A DNA stretch of 9,683 nucleotides. Source: CFX5 sp964568485 (GTDB taxonomy: Bacteria > Chloroflexota > Anaerolineae > Caldilineales > Caldilineaceae). The translations under genes were made by a program, and so were the position numbers. The notes under the pieces were generated by a model. It was not told where the DNA came from, did no database searches, and saw only the letters and a list, made by a program, of their open reading frames with translations. Position 1 is the first letter of the stretch, and each line of letters opens with the position of its first letter. Shown in pieces: positions 1 to 6,562 of this stretch. The stretch spans positions 1 to 9,683 of the forward strand of contig CAZMRA010000194.1 in assembly GCA_964568485.1 (NCBI GenBank). Reading direction: 5' to 3'.

Positions 1-222
1 TCTGGCGCTTCGATTGCCCTGCTGACCAGTGATGGCGAAGCTGTGGCTGTCGAGTCGAGCACCGAAGCTGGTGTGCTCTTCGCCGAACTCAGCAGTGGTG
101 ATTATGTGGTTTCGGTGGAAGATGCCGCTGGTTATACACTGGCCAGCGAAGCTGAAGCCGCTGTGGTGGTTGCGGATGATGCAGAAGCCGGGCAGATCGT
201 TTACATTCCGGTTGCTGAATAA
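1..222 (+). CDS. C-terminal end of a surface protein with a SpaA/Cna-B-like domain (5' truncated)
   Basis: Frame 1 is open from the first base to a TAA at 220-222, giving 73 residues with no start in the window. The residues follow the pattern of a prealbumin-like (SpaA/Cna-B or carboxypeptidase-regulatory-like) beta-sandwich. SGASIALLTSDGEAV is the typical first strands, then come STEAGVLFAELSSGDYVV and the DAAGYTL turn. The gene stops directly after the domain: there is no LPxTG motif, no hydrophobic tail and no positive tail, so no sortase signal. Composition is acidic and rich in Ala, Val and Glu, as expected for an exported protein. Such domains act as stalk or spacer modules in surface and secreted proteins, and the catalytic or binding part, if any, lies outside the window. 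A strong terminator follows 26 bases downstream. Frame and stop are certain; the fold is inferred from pattern. Confidence 0.7.
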   Translation, partial: SGASIALLTSDGEAVAVESSTEAGVLFAELSSGDYVVSVEDAAGYTLASEAEAAVVVADDAEAGQIVYIPVAE

Positions 223-248
223 CCCGTACACCGTTCTACAACAAATCG

Positions 249-289
249 ATAAAAATAAGGGTGGCGCAATGCGCCACCCTTATTTTTAT
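249..289. terminator. Bidirectional intrinsic terminator between convergent genes
   Basis: A perfect 19-bp inverted repeat (249-267 with 271-289) has a 3-base loop, aat. The core is GGGTGGCGC/GCGCCACCC, and the outer arms are A-rich on the left and T-rich on the right (TTATTTTTATT on the plus strand). Read in either direction it gives a GC-rich hairpin followed by a U-tract. It lies between the TAA at 222 and the rsmD stop at 330, where two convergent transcription units meet, so it probably ends both. Confidence 0.9.
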
Positions 290-329
290 TCTAACGCCCG
301 CAATCAATGCGCTGGTGTACGAACTTGGT

Positions 330-902
330 TTAGCTTTCTTCCTCCGCAAGCGCCTCGGCTGGGGCGTAAAAGATCAGCATCACCGAGCCATATTGCCGCC
401 GGTCGTACTCTTCTAGATACGCTAGCTCAATCGGCACAGATTCCTTGGGGTGGATCTGCACAATCACGGAGCCATGAGAGGTCAACAACTCAGGCCGCTG
501 ATCCACGAGTAGCAGCGCCTTTTGCCAGAGTTGTTTGTATTGCGGTGGCGCAATGTAGATAAAATCAAAGGGCTCACCGTGGTAACGCTCCAAAAAGAGA
601 AAGCTATCTCCCTGCTGGACGGCTGCCTGCTCACTCAACCCACAATGGCGTAGATTGGTCCAGATCGTCTCGACTGCCCGCCGGTTTATATCTAAAAATT
701 GGGCAAAGTCGGCCCCCCGGCTCAGAAATTCAATACCAACCGCGCCTGTACCGCCAAAAAGATCTAACACACGCGTACCTTCGATCCAGTCATGCAGGAT
801 ACTAAAAAGCGCACTTTTGGCGCGATCGGTAATGGCCCGGGTTCCCTCACCGGGTACCATCAACAATCGACGACCTTTGGCACTTCCTGTAATTACACGC
901 AT
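330..902 (-). CDS. rsmD: 16S rRNA (guanine(966)-N(2))-methyltransferase RsmD, with altered motif IV
   Basis: RsmD uses S-adenosylmethionine to methylate N2 of G966 of 16S rRNA in the small subunit. The 190-residue length is normal for the family. The start is set by the family N-terminus MRVITGSAKGRRL, followed by the TDRAKSALFSIL segment (25-36). Motif I is VLDLFGGTGAVGIEFLSRGA (45-64), the SAM site. D71 in FLDINR is the likely SAM ribose contact, and GD is at 98-99. The end RRQYGSVMLIFY matches the family tail. Motif IV, usually DPPY or NPPY-like, reads IYIAPPQY (115-122), so the Asp/Asn position is A118. The flanking frame is intact, so this is not a frameshift. It is the last gene of a minus-strand unit, 19 bases after the lipoprotein, and ends before the shared terminator. 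Family assignment is firm; activity with the Ala variant is not shown here. Confidence 0.92.
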   Translation of the reverse strand: MRVITGSAKGRRLLMVPGEGTRAITDRAKSALFSILHDWIEGTRVLDLFGGTGAVGIEFLSRGADFAQFLDINRRAVETIWTNLRHCGLSEQAAVQQGDSFLFLERYHGEPFDFIYIAPPQYKQLWQKALLLVDQRPELLTSHGSVIVQIHPKESVPIELAYLEEYDRRQYGSVMLIFYAPAEALAEEES

Positions 903-921
903 GGCAGCTTTTCCGTCCCGA

Positions 922-1743
922 CTAGCGAGTCAGGATTGTATCCCACGTGTTGTTGTCGAGTAGGCGGATATAGCGGATGGTTGCATCCTCATAGCAGCCC
1001 AGCAAGCGACCGCGCTCAAACCGCTGGATCACGGCGTGCTGGCAAAGTCGCTCTTCACGTGGCACGGTACCCATAATCTCGGCCAAACCCTCGACTGAAC
1101 ACCAAATCTTGCTAAAGCCGCGCCGTGGCAACGGAGGAGAATCTTCCGCCACCCCCAGCGGATTGCACGAATAGGTCGGCTGATCTTCACTCCAGCTATC
1201 GACATAGACTTCCCAACGATTATCAGGCAACAGTACATAAATTTGCGCCTCGTTGCTCAACCAAAGCATAAAGCGGTCGATCTCTGGGCCGGGGCCAAAT
1301 TCATTGATGCCCACATCATCAAAGAGTGCTGGCTCCACCGCACAGCCCATTGCCGCTTCCAGATCGGGATAACCGGCCAGATCGAGGTCTGGCTGGATGG
1401 GGCAACTGCCATCTGCAGCCCGTTCCACGGTACTGGCAACCGTTACCGTCCCAGGCACAGCCGGAGCCAATGGCGGATACTCGACGACACTCGCCGTCTC
1501 GGTCACTGGCGGAGAAAGGGTGGGTTCAGGCAGCAGCGGCGACTCCTCGGCGGGGGTCGGGGTGGCCAACGGCGATTCAGGCTCGTCGACGGCCGTCGGC
1601 GCTTCGGTCGCAGTAGGTGGGGCCGGTGTTTGGGTCGGGGTGGGAGTCGGTTCCGGATCACCACAGGCCGCTAACAACAGCGGTACCACAATTAACCAAC
1701 AAAAGATGCGAAACAGTCTATGTTTTTTCCAAGTCATGCTCAT
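922..1743 (-). CDS. Thr/Pro-rich lipoprotein with a cysteine-containing C-terminal domain
   Basis: The 273-residue product starts with a positive n-region (KKHR), a hydrophobic stretch (10-24) and the lipobox LAAC with Cys27, followed by Gly and Asp, so it should be lipid-modified and membrane-anchored. Residues 30-80 are a low-complexity Thr/Pro/Glu linker, typical of Chloroflexota lipoproteins. The globular part (about 105-273) has six cysteines (114, 134, 193, 215, 234, 250), which could form disulfides outside the cell. It holds the segments PRRGFSKIWC (206-215), AVIQRFERGRLLGC (237-250) and IRYIRLLDNNTWDTIL. I recall this RGF..W / QRFE.G / I..L.D..W pattern from extracellular Chloroflexota proteins, but no function is known to me. 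The ATG directly abuts the TAA of the upstream glycosyltransferase (TAAATG), so translation is probably coupled. A second ATG two codons in is also possible. Confidence 0.85.
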   Translation of the reverse strand: MSMTWKKHRLFRIFCWLIVVPLLLAACGDPEPTPTPTQTPAPPTATEAPTAVDEPESPLATPTPAEESPLLPEPTLSPPVTETASVVEYPPLAPAVPGTVTVASTVERAADGSCPIQPDLDLAGYPDLEAAMGCAVEPALFDDVGINEFGPGPEIDRFMLWLSNEAQIYVLLPDNRWEVYVDSWSEDQPTYSCNPLGVAEDSPPLPRRGFSKIWCSVEGLAEIMGTVPREERLCQHAVIQRFERGRLLGCYEDATIRYIRLLDNNTWDTILTR

Positions 1744-4095
1744 TTATCCACGTGTAATTGAAATCGGACGAAGCTCAATCGCATAATCTCCCAACCCTGC
1801 GCTGGTTGGTAACCGCTGGCCGCTCACCGGATCGTATAGGCCAACTACGATCCGATATTCACCGAGCGGAAGATTCGGGGGAAGCAGCAAACCGTAATGA
1901 TCGATAATTTCCTCTCCGGGTTGCCAACTACTCGTCGGCCGTAACCATTGCACCGGTTGGCCGTCGCGTTGGGCAATCTTCTCATTATGCGGATCTACCA
2001 AATGCACAAAGACGTGATAGTCTTGGTCAACACGCTGTAGGCTGGACCAGCGCAAGGCCAACAAGATCGCCCCGCCGGGCTCACTCTCACTGGTCAAGCC
2101 ATAGCCATTCAGGCGGATCCAGCCGTTATCCTCGTTGATGCCCAGCGTTGCTTGGGCCGGATCACCAAAGATCGTGCCGAGGCCGCTTTCAACGAGAGAG
2201 GCCTGGTGCGCCGTTGCATAGAGAGCAAGGCGCTTCCCGTCCACATCAGGTAGGCGCGTTTCGTAGAGCAGAAAGTCATTCATCCGGAGCGCCCGCTCCC
2301 AACCCGATTGTTCGGGCAATGCTGCTTCAGGAATGACCCACAGACGAGCGTAGCGCTGTTCTAGTTCCGTTAGCCAGGCTTGGTCACTGGCGTCCAACGT
2401 GCCAGTGGGCGAAAAACCATACGTCGGGAGCTTGCCATGATAGACATTGGCAAATTGCTGTGTCTGCGTGGGTTGCAACCACAAGATTGCATCCTCGTCC
2501 CGTTCTAGCGTAGCGATCTGCTGAGCTACGGCATGGTGTTCGGTCGCTGTCAAAACATATTGATAACGCACCAACAGGGCAATGGCGATGCCACAGAGAA
2601 AAATCCCATAGAGCCAATTGACTTGTGAACGCTCAGTGGGCGGTTCAGTGACGGTGTCCGTCGAGTTGCGCAACATCCGAGCCAACAAAATTACGCCCAA
2701 CAATGCGCTAGCAAGTGTAGCGAGCAAGGCCGCCCAATCAATCTCCCCGCCTTGCCACCACGCTAGTTGAATCAAGTCAGGCCGTAGATATTGCCATTGC
2801 AAGACCAACGGCGAAAGCCCAATGGCCAGAAAGGTTTCGGGTGCAAACAATGGCTGGTAATTGGCCGCCAACCATTCCTGGACCAAATTGAAGGGCACCA
2901 ACATCCCTAAAAATTGCACACCAACCGACAGGACAAGCACACTCCAGACCACCACAGGGCCGAGCCAACCCCAGCGGCGCTGTCGTATGGCGTGTTCCCA
3001 GGTGGGACCGACCAATAATGCCAAGAGCGGCACCAGGGGGACCAAAAAGCGCGGTCCCCAGCTGTACCCCCCGTGCCACATATACCACTTGGCATAAACG
3101 AAGACATAGAGGGCGGTTAGGGCCAAAATCGTGACGAATAGCCAACGAGCTTGCCGCCAAAACCAAGACAAAGCCGGAAAGATCAACAGCAGGCTGGGGC
3201 TATACCAGAAAAATCCTCGTGCCGGGCCGAGCAACAAACCATAAAGTCCGGCCAGCCAATCTCCATTGAAATTTTCGGATTCGACATATCCGCTATCAAA
3301 GAAATCACCATAGCGTGCCCAGTTCCACCACAACGAGAGTAGGCCAACCAGCACAATCGGTACCAAGAAGGTAACCAGTGGTCGCCAATGGCGTTCGATG
3401 AAGGCATACCAACCGAGCCGCGGTGCGCTGCTGCGATCGTGCTCGCTCAAGTTGAGGAGCAGCACCAACAGGAAGACCGGCAATGTCATCAAGTTGATAG
3501 TACGGGCCAGGTAAGCGATCCCCCAGGCCACACCGCCGACCAACAGATAACGTTTGCGCCGAGTCTGCTGATGGGCCGCCAGACAGTAAAGCGCCGCAAA
3601 CAATCCCCACCCACAAACAGGGTCACTAAAAAAGCCCTGTGTATAAGGCCAGGCCAGCGTCGCCAAGCCGAAGATCAACGCCGTGGCGGTCGCGGTGGAT
3701 GGGTGCCAATTCAGCCGCCGCCCGGTTCGATAGATCAACGCTCCGGCAAAGGCAGTCAAGAGCGGATTCAGCAACAATGCGGCTTGCACCAACCCCAAAG
3801 CTGACCAAGTTTGTGCCAAACGTACCAATGGATAGGCCAACAAGGCCATCCCGATACCTTTGCGACTATATAACTCGCCATCCGGACCAAAGCTGCCCTG
3901 CTGTATCCCCATCCACAGCAGTTGGTTGCTATCTAACTCGCCACGTCGCACCATACTTTCCACGGTGGCGAACATGCTCAGCCCATCACTGCTATCAATC
4001 ACCCCGGTAAAGGTAAAAAGATAACACGCTAGCAAAACGCCAAAGATCAAAAAAGCGATAGTGCGATCCCGTGCAGAAATTTCAGCCATAACCAT
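1744..4095 (-). CDS. GT-C fold membrane glycosyltransferase (PMT/ArnT-like) with extracytoplasmic C-terminal domains
   Basis: A large integral membrane protein of 783 residues. TM1 (about 11-31) is followed by an extracytoplasmic loop with D34 and D37 (VIDSSDGLSMF) and then YSRKGIGMALLAYPL (76-90). Acidic residues in the first outer loop are the expected catalytic or metal site of GT-C enzymes that use polyprenyl-phosphate sugars. Many hydrophobic helices run to about 516. After the last one come an alpha/beta segment (about 530-615) and a C-terminal beta-sandwich (about 657-783) with YHVFVHLVDP and LPPNLPLGEYRIVVGLYD. The probable role is transfer of a sugar from a lipid carrier to a lipid, polysaccharide or protein on the outer face; donor and acceptor cannot be read. 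I chose ATG at 4095; an in-frame TTG at 4098 and an ATG at 4089 are alternatives, and no clear Shine-Dalgarno decides. It lies 17 bases after the sister gene and abuts the lipoprotein. Confidence 0.85.
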   Translation of the reverse strand: MVMAEISARDRTIAFLIFGVLLACYLFTFTGVIDSSDGLSMFATVESMVRRGELDSNQLLWMGIQQGSFGPDGELYSRKGIGMALLAYPLVRLAQTWSALGLVQAALLLNPLLTAFAGALIYRTGRRLNWHPSTATATALIFGLATLAWPYTQGFFSDPVCGWGLFAALYCLAAHQQTRRKRYLLVGGVAWGIAYLARTINLMTLPVFLLVLLLNLSEHDRSSAPRLGWYAFIERHWRPLVTFLVPIVLVGLLSLWWNWARYGDFFDSGYVESENFNGDWLAGLYGLLLGPARGFFWYSPSLLLIFPALSWFWRQARWLFVTILALTALYVFVYAKWYMWHGGYSWGPRFLVPLVPLLALLVGPTWEHAIRQRRWGWLGPVVVWSVLVLSVGVQFLGMLVPFNLVQEWLAANYQPLFAPETFLAIGLSPLVLQWQYLRPDLIQLAWWQGGEIDWAALLATLASALLGVILLARMLRNSTDTVTEPPTERSQVNWLYGIFLCGIAIALLVRYQYVLTATEHHAVAQQIATLERDEDAILWLQPTQTQQFANVYHGKLPTYGFSPTGTLDASDQAWLTELEQRYARLWVIPEAALPEQSGWERALRMNDFLLYETRLPDVDGKRLALYATAHQASLVESGLGTIFGDPAQATLGINEDNGWIRLNGYGLTSESEPGGAILLALRWSSLQRVDQDYHVFVHLVDPHNEKIAQRDGQPVQWLRPTSSWQPGEEIIDHYGLLLPPNLPLGEYRIVVGLYDPVSGQRLPTSAGLGDYAIELRPISITRG

Positions 4096-4112
4096 CAACT
4101 ATTGACTATACA

Positions 4113-6260
4113 TCAATCAGCGGTTACCCGTACATCAAATGCGACATGGTCAGCAACTTGCTCGGCGGAGACTTGCCAAGTGAGGCGACCCGCTTCATTA
4201 TACATCCCGACGATCAAACGATAGTCGCCGGGCAACAGATCAGGCGGGAGGGCCAATCGAAAGGGGTCGCGAATCAGCGTCTCAGCTTGCCAGAGATCGG
4301 TCGGGGCCAACCCACCAACCGGTAGATTATCTTGCTGGGCAACCAGTTGGCCGGCCTCATTCAGTAACTGGGTAAAGACCGTATACCGCTCGGTTACTGC
4401 CGTCGCAGTTTGCCAGTATAGCACCAAATCAAAATCAGTGCCCACTTGCACAGGGCCCCAATCCACCGCCCAGAGTGCGATCTCCTCATCCGCTGCGGGA
4501 CGGGCGAGCGCTAACGGCTCTTCCGGCAACTGAATGCGGCGCTCGACGGTGCATGCACCCAACGTTTGCGCTTCGAGCAAAGTGCCAGGCACCTGCGACA
4601 ATTCATTCGGGTTGGGCGGCAACCCAGGCTGGTGGATCCACCAAAATTCGCGCTGACCCACAAAGTCCACCATCCGTTCGGCGGCCACTTCGGGCCAAGG
4701 CCGGTCCAATGTGTTATAGCCATCCACCACGCGGAAGCTATAATCCTGCCGCAGCCATGGGTAAAGCTCCTGCCATACTTCAATTTGGTCGGTAATGATC
4801 AAGCGATTAGGCGCGGCTGTATTGGCTTGCAAATAGGCGATTGCTGGCTGACAGACATGTTCGGCCAAGCGGCGGTCGGTATAGGCCTGGGCCATGCGCG
4901 GCGTTGCGGCAATCAAGCCGATTAGCGAGAGTACCATCAACCCATTGGCGAGCTGCTGGCTGATCCGCTGAAGCCGCAGCCCCGGCGTCACTGTCGGCCA
5001 AATTTGTCCCAGCCATTCCCCCATCAGCAAAAGCAGCAGCAGCGTACGCATCAGCACAGTGCCAATCAACAACCAGTGTTGATCCGGCAGAAGCACCAGA
5101 TAGATCGCGGACTCGACGACGTTGTTCAACGTTAAAAACGTGGCGAGGACAAGGCCACGAAACGTGGGCTGGAGCAGCACCAAAAAGGCGAGAATCCACA
5201 GCAAAAACTGTGGGCTCCACCCTTTGCTGTACAAAAAAAGCCAGATGATGCTGACGCCGGTGAAGGCGATCAGCGTGCGCGGCTGCGACCAATCATAGGG
5301 GCGGGTGTAGAGCCAGAGATAGATCAGCCCGAAGACTAGCGCAATGAAATTCCAAGGCAGGCGACTCTCCCACTGCCCGTGCTGGAGGCTCTCAAGATTG
5401 CGGATATCGGGCACAATACCATAGGTGTAATAGCCATCGAGAATGGCCCAGAGATTTTGCCACGGTGGCCGGATCGCGTTGGCCTGCAAGCTGCTGAAGG
5501 CCAAATCCAGATTGCCCCTCACCAACCAGTATCCCAAGCCACCAACAACACCCAAAAAGATCAGCGTGAAGAGCGTGGGTCGCAGCAAATTGCCGGACGA
5601 ACGCTGGTTGAACCACTCATCCCGTGCGGCTCGCCAACTCAACCGACCGCCCAACCAGCGGATCGCCAAGGGGATAAAGATCAGCGGCACCAGCTTGGTG
5701 AGAAACCCGAGCCCCACGGCCACCGCACTGCTGATCCAGCCGCGGGGTGCAGCCAACAGCCGGTCGACCGCAAGCAGCAAAAAAAAGAGCGGCATGGCCT
5801 CAAACCACCCCAACAGTGTATAGAGTGGCGTAAAGAGCAAAGCATAAATCACTGGCGCCGACAAAGGGGTCAACAGCAGTGGGCTGTGGGCCGAGTCCAG
5901 TGCGAGCTTGTGTGCCAAGCGATAGATCAGCACAAAGACGCCGCACTCGAAGCAGAGCATTTCGAGGCCGAAGAATAGGTTGAAGAAGAGCCCCGGCTCG
6001 AACCAAGGCGGAATGCGGCTCGCCCACTCAAAGAGAGGCAACATCAGCGCGGGGAAAAGCGGCGGATAGACTGACCAGACATTGACAAAAGTCTGATAGC
6101 CCATCGCCCCGAGTTGGCCCCAGGTTCTGTAGACCTCGTAATCGCTGATGTAGGCCAGATCACCACCCGGGCGCAGCAAAAGGATCGCCATGAGCCGAAA
6201 GGTGGCAAAGAGAAAAAAGAGTGCCAAAAAAGGTTGATGCCGCTGAAGAAGGCCACGCAT
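4113..6260 (-). CDS. GT-C fold membrane glycosyltransferase, Gpi18/GT87-like, with extracytoplasmic C-terminal domains
   Basis: A 715-residue multi-spanning protein. TM1 is about 11-30, followed by the outer loop with ISDYEVYRTW (D40, E42) and VYPPLFPALMLP (64-75). An Asp before a long outer loop plus the YPPL segment is characteristic of GT-C mannosyltransferase-like proteins (Gpi18-related or GT87-like). Roughly ten more hydrophobic helices follow, to about 455. An alpha/beta part (about 465-580) and a beta-sandwich (about 592-715) follow, with YTVFTQLLNEAG and LPPDLLPGDYRLIVGMYN. The last part is clearly homologous to the end of the downstream glycosyltransferase. It is the first gene of the minus-strand unit. 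The ATG at 6260 is chosen because the next Met (24) would destroy TM1; no strong Shine-Dalgarno is visible. The substrate is unknown; cell-surface glycolipid or polysaccharide assembly is the likely setting. Confidence 0.85.
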   Translation of the reverse strand: MRGLLQRHQPFLALFFLFATFRLMAILLLRPGGDLAYISDYEVYRTWGQLGAMGYQTFVNVWSVYPPLFPALMLPLFEWASRIPPWFEPGLFFNLFFGLEMLCFECGVFVLIYRLAHKLALDSAHSPLLLTPLSAPVIYALLFTPLYTLLGWFEAMPLFFLLLAVDRLLAAPRGWISSAVAVGLGFLTKLVPLIFIPLAIRWLGGRLSWRAARDEWFNQRSSGNLLRPTLFTLIFLGVVGGLGYWLVRGNLDLAFSSLQANAIRPPWQNLWAILDGYYTYGIVPDIRNLESLQHGQWESRLPWNFIALVFGLIYLWLYTRPYDWSQPRTLIAFTGVSIIWLFLYSKGWSPQFLLWILAFLVLLQPTFRGLVLATFLTLNNVVESAIYLVLLPDQHWLLIGTVLMRTLLLLLLMGEWLGQIWPTVTPGLRLQRISQQLANGLMVLSLIGLIAATPRMAQAYTDRRLAEHVCQPAIAYLQANTAAPNRLIITDQIEVWQELYPWLRQDYSFRVVDGYNTLDRPWPEVAAERMVDFVGQREFWWIHQPGLPPNPNELSQVPGTLLEAQTLGACTVERRIQLPEEPLALARPAADEEIALWAVDWGPVQVGTDFDLVLYWQTATAVTERYTVFTQLLNEAGQLVAQQDNLPVGGLAPTDLWQAETLIRDPFRLALPPDLLPGDYRLIVGMYNEAGRLTWQVSAEQVADHVAFDVRVTAD

Positions 6261-6408
6261 AAGCGGTTATTCTAACATAACTCGTTCACGACTCGTAGTG
6301 CGGGGGCGATCTGGAAAGTGTCAATCAACGTGTGGCTACGCATCCCCAGCCGTATTATTCAGACTGGTTGTCGGGCCATTCCAGTCGCCATTCACCTAGC
6401 CCATACAA

Positions 6409-6437
6409 ATGGTAAGCTATGCCCTCAATGCTTTCAA
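6409..6437 (-). promoter_or_regulatory. Candidate promoter for the leftward glycosyltransferase operon
   Basis: On the minus strand TTGAAA (6432-6437; 5 of 6 to TTGACA) is followed after 17 bases by TACCAT (6409-6414; 4 of 6 to TATAAT). It would give a leader of about 140 bases before the ATG at 6260. Spacing is ideal but the -10 is poor, so this is only a candidate. Its -35 overlaps the -35 of the rightward promoter. Confidence 0.25.
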
Positions 6438-6462
6438 AGTTTATTCGCACTTATGGTATAAT
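6433..6462 (+). promoter_or_regulatory. Extended -10 promoter for the phosphoribosyltransferase gene
   Basis: A perfect TATAAT at 6457-6462 is preceded by TG plus one base (TGG, 6454-6456), which makes an extended -10. A TTCAAA at 6433-6438 (4 of 6 to the -35 consensus) lies 18 bases upstream, acceptable for an extended -10 promoter. Initiation is expected near 6469, leaving a leader of about 90 bases that contains the hairpin at 6496-6535. Confidence 0.65.
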
Positions 6463-6495
6463 GAACTGCTGTAATTGAATCATGAGGAATCTTTT

Positions 6496-6541
6496 CAGTT
6501 CGTAGCACCCACACCTTGTGCGGTGACTACGACTGGTTTTT
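6496..6541 (+). terminator. Terminator-like hairpin inside the leader of the phosphoribosyltransferase (attenuator or small-RNA end)
   Basis: The 5' arm is CAGT, bulged T6500, then CGTAG, CACC and CACA (6501-6513). The 3' arm is TGTG (6517-6520), bulged C, GGTG (6522-6525), bulged A, CTACG (6527-6531) and ACTG (6532-6535). That is 17 base pairs with three single-base bulges and a CCT loop. One base later comes TTTTT (6537-6541). It sits about 27 bases after the predicted transcription start and 21 bases before the ATG at 6563, so it is placed to stop transcription before the gene. It may be a conditional attenuator or may end a short RNA of about 70 nt. The structure is read directly; the role is inferred. 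Confidence 0.6.
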
Positions 6542-6562
6542 GTTACTGCAGGAGCAGGGTGG

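Larger units (their letters stand above)
6261..6562. other. Divergent intergenic region, 302 bases, regulatory
   Basis: This non-coding stretch separates the leftward glycosyltransferase unit from the rightward phosphoribosyltransferase. It holds a good rightward extended -10 promoter, a weaker leftward promoter candidate sharing its -35 area, a 6-bp inverted repeat (GACTGG 6362-6367 with CCAGTC 6381-6386), and a long terminator-like hairpin near the right gene. I see no tRNA, no known riboswitch consensus and no open frame of convincing size. The part nearest the left gene (6261-6350) shows nothing I can assign. Confidence 0.6.

Noticed and set aside
544..555. A 12-base sequence ggtggcgcaatg identical to part of the terminator at 260-271
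   Set aside because: In rsmD it encodes the IAPP motif region on the other strand and has no second arm or T-run. One 12-base match in GC-rich sequence is weak, so I treat it as chance.
29..562. A 177-codon plus-strand open frame starting near the left edge
   Set aside because: It overlaps the real frame-1 surface-protein end, runs through the terminator and then antisense through rsmD. Its sequence is low in family-like features.
1397..1786. Gly/Val-rich plus-strand open frame antisense to the lipoprotein
   Set aside because: It is the mirror of the Thr/Pro linker codons; the lipobox and domain on the minus strand show which strand codes.
5379..5978. A 199-codon plus-strand open frame antisense to the first glycosyltransferase
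   Set aside because: The minus-strand frame has membrane helices and family motifs throughout; the plus frame is a Gln/Arg-rich shadow with no start signal.
6319..6324. A perfect TTGACA on the minus strand
   Set aside because: No acceptable -10 lies 16-18 bases downstream, so I do not call a promoter there.
6261..6562. Riboswitch or T-box in the divergent region
   Set aside because: I saw no purine, preQ1, TPP, SAM or T-box consensus elements; only the hairpin and the alternative pairings stand out.
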